DNA from: Oscillospiraceae bacterium
Lineage (GTDB): Bacteria; Bacillota; Clostridia; Oscillospirales; Oscillospiraceae
Assembly: GCA_022846095.1 (NCBI GenBank)
Contig: AP025583.1
Location: 2,976,001 to 3,040,000, forward strand
Length of the DNA: 64,000 bases
Direction: 5' to 3'
The notes under the pieces were generated by a model, which made no database searches, was not told the origin of the DNA, and was given only the letters and a program-made list of their open reading frames with translations. Numbering within the stretch: the stretch's first letter is position 1; each line of letters starts with the position of its first letter. The position numbers and the translations under genes are program-made. Below are positions 8,255 to 16,569 of this stretch, in pieces.

Positions 8255-8905
8255 TCAGACGCCGGGGCAGCTGTCGTAGGGCTCGGGCACGGCGGGCTCG
8301 TTTTCCGGGTAAACCGCGTCGGGCCCGTACTGCCAGAAGGGCTTCTCCAGCCGCTCGTCCACGCCCATGTCGGGCATTTCGTGGGTGCCCTCCAGCTCCA
8401 GCTGGGGCTGGCCCCAGCTGCGGTCGTAGGGTGTGAGGAAGAGGGGGAACAGGGTCATCCTCCAGAACTTCCACACCCCGTCCTCCTTGATAAATTCCAC
8501 CTCGTACTTGCCCCAGCACCAGGAGCCCTTCTCCTTGCCGGGGGCGGGGGCGGTCTCGGTGCCGGGGGTGATCCAGACGCCCCGGGCGGTCCTGCCGTCG
8601 GCGGCCACCTCGATGACCTCGGTGCACATCTCGTGGATCATCATCAGGCCCCGGACGGCCTCGGCGTCCTCCGGGATGGAGCGGTCGCCGTGGATGTCCA
8701 CGTAGCAGCGGCGCACGCCCTCCCAGCCCTTGAACACGCCGAAGGGCATGGTCAGGCGGTCGTCGTCCCGCCTGGCCCACAGCTCCACGTACTCCTTGTT
8801 GCGGAAGGCGGTGTGCAGGTAGGAGTACCGGCCCATCAGGTTGCGGCAGGCCTGGTACGCCTCCAGGCGCTGCGCCTCATGCAGCAGCGCGGTTAATTCA
8901 TTCAT
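8255..8905 (-). CDS. SnoaL-like (NTF2-fold) protein, module 1, third of three
   Basis: A 216-residue protein of the SnoaL_4/nuclear-transport-factor-2 fold, a family with dehydratases, isomerases and cyclases including the bile acid 7-alpha-dehydratase BaiE. It starts with a helix carrying ACRNLMGRYSYLHTAFRNK, continues with the conserved MIHEMCTEVIEVAADGRTA segment and ends the domain with EDGVWKFWRM. A Pro-rich tail (NEPAVPEPYD) follows. It lies 15 bp after the second paralogue and 19 bp before the reductase. A catalytic role on the same substrate as the reductase is inferred from this arrangement. Confidence 0.82.
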   Translation of the reverse strand: MNELTALLHEAQRLEAYQACRNLMGRYSYLHTAFRNKEYVELWARRDDDRLTMPFGVFKGWEGVRRCYVDIHGDRSIPEDAEAVRGLMMIHEMCTEVIEVAADGRTARGVWITPGTETAPAPGKEKGSWCWGKYEVEFIKEDGVWKFWRMTLFPLFLTPYDRSWGQPQLELEGTHEMPDMGVDERLEKPFWQYGPDAVYPENEPAVPEPYDSCPGV

Positions 8906-8920
8906 GACTGCGGCGCCTCC

Positions 8921-9598
8921 TTAGTATTCAAACGTGATGCCCACGTCGCCGAAGGTGGCGTAAGGGGCCGGGATGGGGGGCTCGTCGGCGGGGTAGAGCC
9001 TGTCGGGGGCGTAGACCCAGGGCCTGGGGCCGGGCTCCGCCTTGCCGAAGATAAAATCCTCCGGCTCCTCCGGCTGGGGGTAGTCCACCCAGCTCTTGCC
9101 GTACTCGGCCTTGAACAGGGGGTAGAGCCGCATGTGCCAGAACTTCCACACCCCGTCCTCCTTGATGAAGTCCACGGCGTACTTGCCCCAGCACCACTCG
9201 GCGCGGCCCTTGCCGCCGCCCTCCCGGTCCACGTAGGTCTCGCTGCCCGGGGTGAGCCAGCAGCCCTTGGCGGTTTGGCCGTCGGCGGCCACCTCGAGGA
9301 TCTCGGTGTCCATCTCGTGGATCATCACCGAGCCCCGGTGGCGCTCGTAGACCGTGGGGTCGCTGCGGTCGCCGTGGTCCTCCAGATAGCAGGTTTTGAC
9401 CCCCTCGAAGCCACGGTACTCGCCCCAGGGCATCACCAGCAGGTCATCCGCCCGCCTGGCCCACAGCTCCACGTACTCCTTGTTGCGGAAGGCGCAGTGG
9501 TAGTAGCAGTATTTGCCCATCAGGTTGCGGCAGGCCTGGGCGGCCTCCAGCCGCTCCAGCTTCCGATCCAGCAGCTCCAGCTGTTCCAGCTCGGTCAT
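8921..9598 (-). CDS. SnoaL-like (NTF2-fold) protein, module 1, second of three
   Basis: A 225-residue SnoaL-like protein, clearly paralogous to its two neighbours. It has ACRNLMGKYCYYHCAFRNK near residues 20-38, MIHEMDTEILEVAADGQTA in the middle, CWGKYAVDF and DGVWKFWHM at the domain end, and the tail ADEPPIPAPYATFGD. The ATG at 9598 overlaps the stop of the upstream paralogue by four bases (ATGA), so translation is coupled. The longer open frame upstream of 9598 is only the shadow of that neighbour. Three homologous but distinct copies in one operon suggest hetero-oligomers or successive reactions rather than redundancy. Confidence 0.82.
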   Translation of the reverse strand: MTELEQLELLDRKLERLEAAQACRNLMGKYCYYHCAFRNKEYVELWARRADDLLVMPWGEYRGFEGVKTCYLEDHGDRSDPTVYERHRGSVMIHEMDTEILEVAADGQTAKGCWLTPGSETYVDREGGGKGRAEWCWGKYAVDFIKEDGVWKFWHMRLYPLFKAEYGKSWVDYPQPEEPEDFIFGKAEPGPRPWVYAPDRLYPADEPPIPAPYATFGDVGITFEY

Positions 9599-10347
9599 CG
9601 TGTCTTCCCCCTCTCCTGATAGTCGGCCCAGCGCGCGTCCTCCGCCGCGCCGTAGGCGGCGTAGGGCAGGGGCGGCTCCGGCTCGTCCGCGGGGTAGAAC
9701 ACCTCGGGGTCCCAGGCCCAGTTGGGCTTGGGCAGGGGGGTGTGGTTGCGGAAGGGGAAGTCCACCTCGTCCATCTCGGGGTGCTCGGTCCAGGGGACGT
9801 AGAAGTCGGTCTTGTAGATGGGCCACAGCCGCATCTTCCAGAACTTCCACACCCCGTCCTCGCAGATGAAGTCCACCTGGTACTTGCTCCACGCCCACTC
9901 GCAGGAGGAGACCATGGGGGCGTCGGGGGGCACGGGGTCCCCCTTCTTCCAGCCGGGGATCTTCTCAAAATCGGGGATAAAGCAGCTCTCGTGCCCCGGG
10001 GACATCCAGCAGCCCCGGGCGGTCCTGCCGTCGGCGGCCACCTCCAGCACCTCGGTGTCCATACAGTGCATCATCATGCCGCCCTTGAGGATGGGGCTGT
10101 TCTGGATCTCCGGGTCGTTGCGGTCGCCGTGGTCCTGGAGGTAGCAGGCGCGCACGCCCTCGATGCCCCTGTAGTAGCCCCAGGGCATCACCAGCAGGTC
10201 GTCCGAGCGCTCGGCCCAGAGCTTCACGTAGTCTTTGTTGCGCATCGCGGTGTGGAAATAGGAATACTTGCCCATGAGGTTGCGGCAGGCCTGGGCGGCT
10301 TCCACCCGGGCAAAGCCCAGCTTGAGCTCCTCAACGGTCCTGGCCAT
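9595..10347 (-). CDS. SnoaL-like (NTF2-fold) protein, module 1, first of three
   Basis: A 250-residue SnoaL-like protein and the first gene of the module 1 operon. The conserved helix ACRNLMGKYSYFHTAMRNK places the invariant Tyr at residue 28; MMHCMDTEVLEVAADGRTA and EDGVWKFWKM follow, then the tail ADEPEPPLPYAAYG. A roughly 20-residue loop (around FEKIPGWKKGD) is absent from the second and third copies. The start has an AAAGGAG site. Its promoter region carries the 45-bp element shared with the beta-helix and permease genes, and the LysR gene is divergent. Confidence 0.82.
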   Translation of the reverse strand: MARTVEELKLGFARVEAAQACRNLMGKYSYFHTAMRNKDYVKLWAERSDDLLVMPWGYYRGIEGVRACYLQDHGDRNDPEIQNSPILKGGMMMHCMDTEVLEVAADGRTARGCWMSPGHESCFIPDFEKIPGWKKGDPVPPDAPMVSSCEWAWSKYQVDFICEDGVWKFWKMRLWPIYKTDFYVPWTEHPEMDEVDFPFRNHTPLPKPNWAWDPEVFYPADEPEPPLPYAAYGAAEDARWADYQERGKTR

Positions 10348-10446
10348 GTGTCATCGCTCCTTTTTGTGCAGTCAGTTTCTGGGAAATCGGCTCTGCTTCA
10401 AGGAAAACGGCAGGGGGGAAACTGCCGGTAATGCGTCTACGAGGTT

Positions 10447-10514
10447 ACCATATCGTAAAAAAGCGGCGATGTAAAGCAACGAAAAGGAGGCCCTTCACAA
10501 CGAAGCGTTACCTT
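10447..10514 (-). promoter_or_regulatory. LysR-type box and promoter of module 1 operon
   Basis: Read on the minus strand from 10514: a 45-bp element starting AAGGTAACG, with GTTGTG in the middle and ending in the -35 box TTTACA (10475-10470). TATGGT (10452-10447) follows after 17 bp as the -10. The element aligns without gaps to 11606-11650 and 13616-13660. In this copy the arms CTTCG and GAAG around TTGT are symmetric, as expected for a LysR-type site just upstream of -35. Confidence 0.75.
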
Positions 10515-10545
10515 CGTCCCCGCGGCCCCGGGTATCCGGCGGCAC

Positions 10546-10575
10546 TTGAAATCAGGGGGTGGGGTGTGATAGGAT
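10546..10575 (+). promoter_or_regulatory. Promoter of the LysR-type regulator
   Basis: TTGAAA and TAGGAT with an 18-bp spacer, 36 bp before the start codon. It faces away from the module 1 promoter, the usual divergent LysR arrangement. Confidence 0.55.
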
Positions 10576-10610
10576 AGGACGCAGTAAAAGGGGCAAAGGG
10601 GCTGTTTAAT

Positions 10611-11492
10611 ATGGTCAACGAGGCGACGGTGCGGTCGTTTCTGACACTGGCCCGGGTGGGCAGCTTCACGGAGGCGGCGCGGCGCCTCTACCTCAGCCAG
10701 CAGGCGGTGAGCAAGCACATGGCCCGGCTGGAGCAGGATCTGGACTGCACCCTGCTGAACCGGGAGCGGGGCAGGCTGACCCTGACCGAGGTGGGCGAGA
10801 TCTACTACAAGGCCTTCGCCCAGATGGAGGAGCTGCTGGGCCGGGCGCGGGAGGAGGCGGGGAAGAAAAACGCCAGCCTCGACCGCGCCCTGGTCATCGG
10901 CCACCTGGAACTGCTGGACGTACAGCGCTTCTGCAAGGACTTCTACCGCGCCTTCCTCAGCGAGAACCCGGAAGTCTGCGTCAGCTACAAGTCCCTGCCC
11001 GACTACACCTCCCTGGAGTGGCTGGAGGACGGGCGGGTGGACGTGGCCTTCACCTTTGAAAACGAGGTGCAGGGCCGGGAGGGGCTGGACTACGTGGTCA
11101 TCGGGCGGCTGCGGGAGATGCTGGTAGTCTCCGCCGACCACCCCGGCGCCCGCGACGGCGCCACCTATCTGGATTTCCGGGGGGAGTCCGTGTTCTACAC
11201 CCCCGTCCCCGGGGACGGGGAGGACCAGATGCTGCGCCGGATGGAGAAGATGGGCTTCCCCGGCGACCGGCTGGTGGAGGCGGAGAACATCCTCTCTTCC
11301 TGCGCCGCGGTGGAGCAGCTGCTGGGCATCACCTTCCTCACCGAGTACTGCCGCCTGCTGGACAGCCCCCTCTACCGCACCTATCCCACCAACCAGAGCG
11401 CCACCCTGGTGATGGCCTTTCAGCGCGGGAACAAGAAGCGCACCCTGCGCCGCTTTGTGGAGGAGGCCCGCCGCCGGCTGGCCCCCCGCTGA
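10611..11492 (+). CDS. LysR-family transcriptional regulator
   Basis: A 293-residue LysR-type regulator, normally an activator that responds to a pathway intermediate. The N-terminal winged helix-turn-helix is clear (FLTLARVGSFTEAARRLYLS, then QQAVSKHMARLEQDL), followed by the linker helix and a periplasmic-binding-fold effector domain from about residue 88. It is divergent from the module 1 operon and precedes the beta-helix gene. The 45-bp box shared by three transcription units in this region is the most likely target. The inducer is unknown. Confidence 0.9.
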   Translation: MVNEATVRSFLTLARVGSFTEAARRLYLSQQAVSKHMARLEQDLDCTLLNRERGRLTLTEVGEIYYKAFAQMEELLGRAREEAGKKNASLDRALVIGHLELLDVQRFCKDFYRAFLSENPEVCVSYKSLPDYTSLEWLEDGRVDVAFTFENEVQGREGLDYVVIGRLREMLVVSADHPGARDGATYLDFRGESVFYTPVPGDGEDQMLRRMEKMGFPGDRLVEAENILSSCAAVEQLLGITFLTEYCRLLDSPLYRTYPTNQSATLVMAFQRGNKKRTLRRFVEEARRRLAPR

Positions 11493-11510
11493 CTTGCCGC
11501 CGAACGGCTG

Positions 11511-11549
11511 CGCCCCGGCCCGAAGGATCTCGGGCCGGGGCGATTTTTT
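11511..11549 (+). terminator. Terminator of the LysR gene
   Basis: A 13-bp stem CGCCCCGGCCCGA with its complement around a six-base loop, followed by ATTTTTTG. Confidence 0.85.
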
Positions 11550-11605
11550 GCCCGCCTCCAAAAATGGGGCGCGCAATTTGGCGGATTCGACGGAGGATCG
11601 CGCCC

Positions 11606-11674
11606 AAGGTAACGGCCGGTTGTGGACCGGCCCTATTTCATTCCTTTACAGAAGCCGCGGCCATGGGCTAACCT
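11606..11674 (+). promoter_or_regulatory. LysR-type box and promoter of the beta-helix gene
   Basis: The 45-bp element 11606-11650 begins AAGGTAACG, contains CCGGT-TGTGG-ACCGG (a small palindrome) and ends in TTTACA. A weak -10, TAACCT, follows at 11669 after 18 bp. Without gaps it matches 13616-13660 at nearly every position and the module 1 copy at the conserved ends and centre. Confidence 0.72.
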
Positions 11675-11719
11675 GAATCCCGGAAGACTGAATACCAGGA
11701 GACAGGAGGCCGTATTTTT

Positions 11720-13543
11720 ATGGAAAAGCAGATGATTGTGGAGGGGATCCGCCTCATCGGGGAGACCACCCGGCTGGACACGCTGGTGATCCGGGAGGGG
11801 GGCGGGCTGGTGGCCCCGGAGGGCTGGTTCGTCCAGCTCACCGTCAACGGCGCGGGCCGGCGGCCCGGGCCGGGGGTCTACCGGGGCGAGGTGATCCTCA
11901 CGGTGGCCCGGTGCCGCCACATGCCGCCCCACGGGCTGATGCTGATGATGAACCGCTCGGAGGAGTTCCGGGACGCCGTGGTGGTGGAGGACAACCGGCT
12001 TGTGGAGGACTGCTGCGTGCCCGCCCTGGTCCGGGGCGGGCGCGTCACGGGGACGCAGGCGGAGGATATTTCCATCGCCAGCGACGAGGAGTCCTTTAAC
12101 GGCATCCTGGTCGCCGGGGACAGCACCTACGCCGTGCGCCGGGCCCGGATCAGCCTGGACGGCTTCGGCGCCAACGACTTTATTGGCGTTGGCGCGGGCA
12201 TCGCCGCCATTGACAACGCCCACGTCACCGTGGAGGACAGCGTCATCACCATGGCGGGCGTCACCCGCTGCGCCGTCCACGTGGGCGGGGACAGCGTGGT
12301 GCGCGTTTGCCGCTGCCGGATCGAAAACCACAGCCCCGACGACCCGGAGTGGATGGGCGAGTTCAGCTGGGGCATCGGCGTGACGGGCAGCAACCGGCTG
12401 GTGCAGCTGTGCGACAACGGCACGGCCTACTACACGGGCTGCGACCTGAAGACCAACGGCTGGGGCGTGTTCTCCATCGACGGCTGCGACGACGCGGTGG
12501 AGCTCTACGTCACCGACTGCCGGGTGGAGCTCTCCGGCCCCAGGGCCCACGGCTACGGGGCCTTCTGCATCGGGGACCGGAACGTGGTGCGCTTCGCGCA
12601 CTCCAAGATCCACGTCAACGGCTACCCCCTGCTGGTGCGGGGCATGATCGGGGCGGCCCGGGCGGAGATCGTGGACGGGTGCGAGATCACCGGCGACCGC
12701 TTCGGCGTGCTGGCGGTGGGGGACAACAACACCCGCGTGACCATCGCCGACTCCAGCCTGATCACCGGCAAATCCACCCTGGTGGTCAAGGGCTCGTCCA
12801 CCGGCTTCCACATCCGCAGCGCCGTGCTCAGGCCGGGCAACGGCGTGGTGCTCCAGCTCATGGACAACGACGAGGCGGGCATGGACGTGGACGAGGTGCG
12901 CCTCCCCGTGGGCCGGACGGACGCGTATCTGGAGGGCAGGGATCTGGCCGCCATCGACCCGGCGCAGGACGTGCGCCTGATTCTGGAGGACCTGACGGTG
13001 GCGGGGGACTTCTACAACTCCACCACCAATCTCCACGCCGAGCGGGACTGCGTCAAGGGCGGCGTGGGCACCAAGCCCACCTTCGGCGGCATGTTCGCGC
13101 CCCCCGAGGGGGTGCGGGGCAGCTTTCTGGACGCCCCGCCGCCCGGCGGGGAGAAGGCCCCGCCCCGTGAGCACGACGCAGACCTGCGGGGGCCCAAGAA
13201 CCTGCTGCTGGACCTGCGCCGCGCCCGGGTGGAGGGGGTGGCCTCCTCCGCCTCCCAGGCCTACCGGGAGGGCCTGAGCAGCATCGACGAGGGCAGCCGC
13301 CTGGAGCTGTCCAACATCACCCAGGCCGCCGCCCCCACCGTCAACAACGGCGTTGTGGTGCGCCTGGACGCTGAGAGCACCTGGCTGGTCACCGGCACGT
13401 GCTGCCTCACCGGCCTGGAGCTGGCCCCTCACGCCATTTTGAAGGGCTACGGCGGCAAGGCGCTGCGCATGGAGGTGGACGGCGCCGAGACCCCCGTGGA
13501 GGCGGGCAGCTACCGGGGCAGGATCGTGCTGCGCCCGGTCTAG
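11720..13543 (+). CDS. Right-handed beta-helix repeat protein, unknown function
   Basis: A 607-residue protein without signal peptide or membrane helix, so probably cytoplasmic. From about residue 100 to 400 it consists of short degenerate strand-turn repeats such as VTVEDSVITMAG, VRVCRCRIEN, YYTGCDLKTNGWGVFSIDG, RFAHSKIHVNG and TIADSSLITGKS, the pattern of a parallel beta-helix. A second, shorter set occurs at 490-590. Such folds often bind or cleave carbohydrates or lipids, but no catalytic residues can be assigned. An AGGAGG site precedes the ATG. Sharing a regulatory box with module 1 and the permease suggests a role in the same pathway. Confidence 0.75.
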   Translation: MEKQMIVEGIRLIGETTRLDTLVIREGGGLVAPEGWFVQLTVNGAGRRPGPGVYRGEVILTVARCRHMPPHGLMLMMNRSEEFRDAVVVEDNRLVEDCCVPALVRGGRVTGTQAEDISIASDEESFNGILVAGDSTYAVRRARISLDGFGANDFIGVGAGIAAIDNAHVTVEDSVITMAGVTRCAVHVGGDSVVRVCRCRIENHSPDDPEWMGEFSWGIGVTGSNRLVQLCDNGTAYYTGCDLKTNGWGVFSIDGCDDAVELYVTDCRVELSGPRAHGYGAFCIGDRNVVRFAHSKIHVNGYPLLVRGMIGAARAEIVDGCEITGDRFGVLAVGDNNTRVTIADSSLITGKSTLVVKGSSTGFHIRSAVLRPGNGVVLQLMDNDEAGMDVDEVRLPVGRTDAYLEGRDLAAIDPAQDVRLILEDLTVAGDFYNSTTNLHAERDCVKGGVGTKPTFGGMFAPPEGVRGSFLDAPPPGGEKAPPREHDADLRGPKNLLLDLRRARVEGVASSASQAYREGLSSIDEGSRLELSNITQAAAPTVNNGVVVRLDAESTWLVTGTCCLTGLELAPHAILKGYGGKALRMEVDGAETPVEAGSYRGRIVLRPV

Positions 13544-13615
13544 GAACAGAAAAATATTTCCCGCCGCCAAAATACCCCCCGCCGCTTTTAGCGCTTTCCA
13601 CAACAAAACGGAGGA

Positions 13616-13684
13616 AAGGTAACGTCTGGTTGTGGACCGGCTCCATTTCATTCCTTTACAGAAACCGCGCGGATGGGGTATTCT
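13616..13684 (+). promoter_or_regulatory. LysR-type box and distal promoter of the GntP-type permease
   Basis: Third copy of the 45-bp element (13616-13660), ending in TTTACA, with TATTCT at 13679 after 18 bp. The open frame that begins just after it shows no homology, so the likely target is the permease at 14006, about 320 bp downstream. The stretch 13685-13800 holds nothing else I recognise. Confidence 0.68.
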
Positions 13685-13800
13685 GAATGCGGAACGAAGC
13701 CCGCGCGGACCCCGGCCCTTCGTATTTTTTCATAACAGGGCGCGCGCCGCCGGACGGCAGACCGCAGATCCCCCTTATTTCAGCGCAAACCGCTTGTGAG

Positions 13801-13870
13801 AATTTCATAAATACCGGCCCGCATTTCAGAAGGACGGACAGTGCTTTTGTCGAAACGGCGTGGTATGATA
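13801..13870 (+). promoter_or_regulatory. Proximal promoter of the permease, shared with module 2
   Basis: A 70-bp segment that aligns ungapped with 19053-19122, about 51 positions identical. Both begin AATTTCATAA, share CGGACAGTGCTTT in the middle and end in an extended -10, TGGTATGAT. This is the second input to the permease gene and is probably bound by the PucR-type regulator that is divergent from module 2. Confidence 0.68.
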
Positions 13871-14005
13871 ATGTAAATTTTCCGAGAGGGGGTTGGCAGG
13901 CCGCCGGCGCCGCGGCAGATCCGCGCAGGCTCATTCGGCTCTGGGGGAACAGAGACGGTAACGCGCCTTGCTCTGCGAGGGAACAGAAAAAGGAGGTATT
14001 TCAAC

Positions 14006-15379
14006 ATGGTTGAAGCAGTATCCATCCCCGCGCCCATTCCGGTTCTAAGCAGCGTCCCTGTTTCCGCTGCCATTCTGCTCATCGGCATCGCCCTGTTCGT
14101 CGTACTGTGCTACAGGGGCGTGCACACCGCCACCTCGGCCCTGATCGCGTCCGCGCTGGTGGCGCTGGGCAGCACCGACGGCTTCCTGATTACCATCACC
14201 GAGACCTGGGCCACCGGCCTGGGTGAGTTCGCCATCAACAACGGCCTGGCCTTCATTTCGGCGGGCATCTTCTCCTACCTGATGCGGGAGACCCGCTCCG
14301 GCGAGGCGGTGGCCGAAAAGATGATTAAGGTCATCGGCGCAGACCACTCCCCGTACATCATCGCCGTCACCGCCGCGATTTTGCAGCTGGCCGGCATCCA
14401 GAGCTACATCTTCATCGTGGCGGCCATGACCTTCTCCCTGATGAAGGAGGCCAACCTGCCCATCTACATCGGCTACGCCGCCTGCATCGCGGTGCCGCCC
14501 ATCGTCACCTTCACCCTGCCCGGCGTCACGGCCATGCCCAACGTGCTGCCCACCACCTTCCTGGGCACCACCACCTTCGCGGCCCCGGTGCTCTCCCTGG
14601 TCACCGCCGCCGTGGGCATCACGCTGATGATCTTCTACATGCAGTACCTGATTAAGCAGGCGCGGAAGAAGAACATCGGCTACACCACCTCCGAGGAGAA
14701 CGAGTACGGCGCCAGCAAGCTCTTCGGCGACATCAAGACCCCCGCCTTCTGGAAGGCCATCGTGCCCATCGGCCTGGTCATCGTCCTCACCGCCTGGTTC
14801 CAGCTGGGCGTGGGTATGAGCGCCATGAACGCGCTGGTCATCGGCATGTGGATTACCGCCGCCGTGGTCACCGTATTCAACTGGGACACCGTGGTGCACA
14901 AAATCGGCCTGGCCCGCGCGCTGAGCCAGGGCACCACCGAGATGTTCCCCTTCATCATGATGTCCGGCTGCGTGTACGGCTTCGGCCTGGTGACCCAGGC
15001 GTCCGCCTGCTTCCAGCCCCTGCTGGACATGATCATGAGCATCAACGTCAACCCCTACCTCACCGTGTGGCTCTCCGTGTGCCTGATCGCGGCCCTGTGC
15101 GCCGACGGCGTGGGCGGCATGGTCATGTGGCTGGCCACCTTCGGCTCCCAGTTCGGCGTGGGCAACACCATGGGCGTCAACCCGGAGGCCGTCCACCGCA
15201 TCGCGGTGTCCGCCGCCACCACCTTCGACTCCCTGCCCCACTCCCCGATGCTGGCCCAGGGCATGGCCGTGTTCAAAACCAACTACAAGGAGTCCTACAA
15301 GTACAGCTTTGTGCTGACGGTCATTTTCCCCGTCATCTTCAGCCTTGTGGCTGTGGCAGGCGCAATCATCTTCTACTAA
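14006..15379 (+). CDS. GntP/ion-transporter superfamily permease
   Basis: A 457-residue integral membrane protein with about 12 helices. The conserved segment TTFDSLPHSPML near residue 410 is the signature of the GntP group (gluconate, hydroxybutyrate and other organic anions, normally by proton symport). A long signal-like N-terminus precedes the first helix. The AAAGGAGG site fixes the start. Its upstream region carries both the LysR-type box and the module 2 promoter element, so it probably imports the anionic substrate used by both reductase/SnoaL modules. Substrate not predictable. Confidence 0.85.
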   Translation: MVEAVSIPAPIPVLSSVPVSAAILLIGIALFVVLCYRGVHTATSALIASALVALGSTDGFLITITETWATGLGEFAINNGLAFISAGIFSYLMRETRSGEAVAEKMIKVIGADHSPYIIAVTAAILQLAGIQSYIFIVAAMTFSLMKEANLPIYIGYAACIAVPPIVTFTLPGVTAMPNVLPTTFLGTTTFAAPVLSLVTAAVGITLMIFYMQYLIKQARKKNIGYTTSEENEYGASKLFGDIKTPAFWKAIVPIGLVIVLTAWFQLGVGMSAMNALVIGMWITAAVVTVFNWDTVVHKIGLARALSQGTTEMFPFIMMSGCVYGFGLVTQASACFQPLLDMIMSINVNPYLTVWLSVCLIAALCADGVGGMVMWLATFGSQFGVGNTMGVNPEAVHRIAVSAATTFDSLPHSPMLAQGMAVFKTNYKESYKYSFVLTVIFPVIFSLVAVAGAIIFY

Positions 15380-15402
15380 GCGCCGCGCCCGACCGGGGCA
15401 GA

Positions 15403-15431
15403 GGCCGGGATGCGGTGCATCCCGGCCTTTT
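15403..15431 (+). terminator. Terminator of the permease gene
   Basis: Perfect 11-bp stem GGCCGGGATGC with its complement, loop GGT, followed by TTTTG. The next gene still starts only 47 bp later, so some read-through is possible. Confidence 0.8.
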
Positions 15432-15477
15432 GCCCATAGAGGCTTCAGGCCATCGGCTATGAAAGGGATCGAATGCC

Positions 15478-16554
15478 ATGAAAAAGCGCGTGTTCTCCCC
15501 CCGGAACCTGATCATCATGTTCGCCCCGGTGGTGTTTGTGCTCGTTACCCTCAACCTGGGCCTGCCCCAGCAGCTCTTAACCGCCGTGCGGGTGGGGGGC
15601 GAGGCCTACAGCACGGCGGAGTACAACTACTACTTCTGCACGGAGTACTACGGCTTCGTGGCCGATCACGCCGACGAGCTGGAGGCGCTGGGCCTGAACA
15701 CCCGCCGCTCCCTGAAAAAACAGAGCTACAGCGAGGGCGTCACCTGGCGGGATCACTTCCGCAGCCTGGCCCTGGCGCGTATGCAGGAGTACGCCGTCCT
15801 GCGGGGCGAGGCGGAGGCGGCGGGCTTCACCGCCGACGCCGCGGTGGCCGAAGCCTGCTCCCTCCGGGCCCGCGATCTGGAGGACTACTGCGTGAACTAC
15901 GGCGTGTCCGGCGTGGACAGCTACCTGACCAGCTACTACGACGCGGGCATGACCCAGGAGATCTACTACGGGCAGCTGGGCCGCCAGACCCTGGCCGAGG
16001 CCTACCGCGCCCAGGTGCTGGAGCAGCTCGCCCCGGGAGCGGACCAGGTGGAGGCATACCGCCGGGCCAACCTGTCCGGGCAGGACTACGACACGGCGGA
16101 CGTGGTGGTCTCCCTCTTCTCCCCCGCCGCCGACCGCACCGACGGCCTGAGCGGGGAGCACCAGTGGGACAACGCCGAGACCCTGGCCCGGGCCGCCCTG
16201 GAGCGGGCCAACGGGGCGGGGGGCGACCTGGCCGCCTTCGAGGAGATGGCCGGGCGCTACAGCCAGCTTGCCGACGGCCCCGCGCGCGGGCGCTATCCGC
16301 AGCTGCGCAAAGACGGCCTGGACGAGGCCCTGGCCGCCTGGTGCTTCGACCCGGCCAGACTCTCCGGGGACGCCGCCGTGCTCCGGGGAGAGGCGGGCTG
16401 GTACCTGGTCTACTTCAACGGCTGGGGGGACTCCAGCCTCACGGTGGAGGCCCGGGAGCTGCTGCTGGCCCAGCGCTACGCCCAGTGGCTGGACGAGCGC
16501 GCGGCCCGGTGGCCGGTGAGCACCAGCGCGATCCCCATGCTGATCGCCAAATAA
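15478..16554 (+). CDS. PrsA/SurA-like extracytoplasmic peptidyl-prolyl isomerase homologue
   Basis: A 358-residue membrane-anchored protein: basic N-terminus, one helix at about 12-30, then a long helical region (residues 45-210) like the SurA/PrsA N-domain and a parvulin-like segment near 215-320 (ADVVVSLFSP to GWYLVYFNG). These proteins help fold secreted or surface proteins. The parvulin core is divergent, so isomerase activity is uncertain. The following hydrolase gene starts 15 bp later, so the two are an operon; the foldase may serve that surface-exposed partner. Confidence 0.65.
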   Translation: MKKRVFSPRNLIIMFAPVVFVLVTLNLGLPQQLLTAVRVGGEAYSTAEYNYYFCTEYYGFVADHADELEALGLNTRRSLKKQSYSEGVTWRDHFRSLALARMQEYAVLRGEAEAAGFTADAAVAEACSLRARDLEDYCVNYGVSGVDSYLTSYYDAGMTQEIYYGQLGRQTLAEAYRAQVLEQLAPGADQVEAYRRANLSGQDYDTADVVVSLFSPAADRTDGLSGEHQWDNAETLARAALERANGAGGDLAAFEEMAGRYSQLADGPARGRYPQLRKDGLDEALAAWCFDPARLSGDAAVLRGEAGWYLVYFNGWGDSSLTVEARELLLAQRYAQWLDERAARWPVSTSAIPMLIAK

Positions 16555-16569
16555 GGAGGGGTGTGGCAG

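Noticed and set aside
13687-14013. A 108-codon plus-strand frame before the permease
   Set aside because: It covers the promoter element at 13801-13870, has no ribosome binding site of note, lacks family resemblance and runs into the permease start. Better explained as regulatory DNA.
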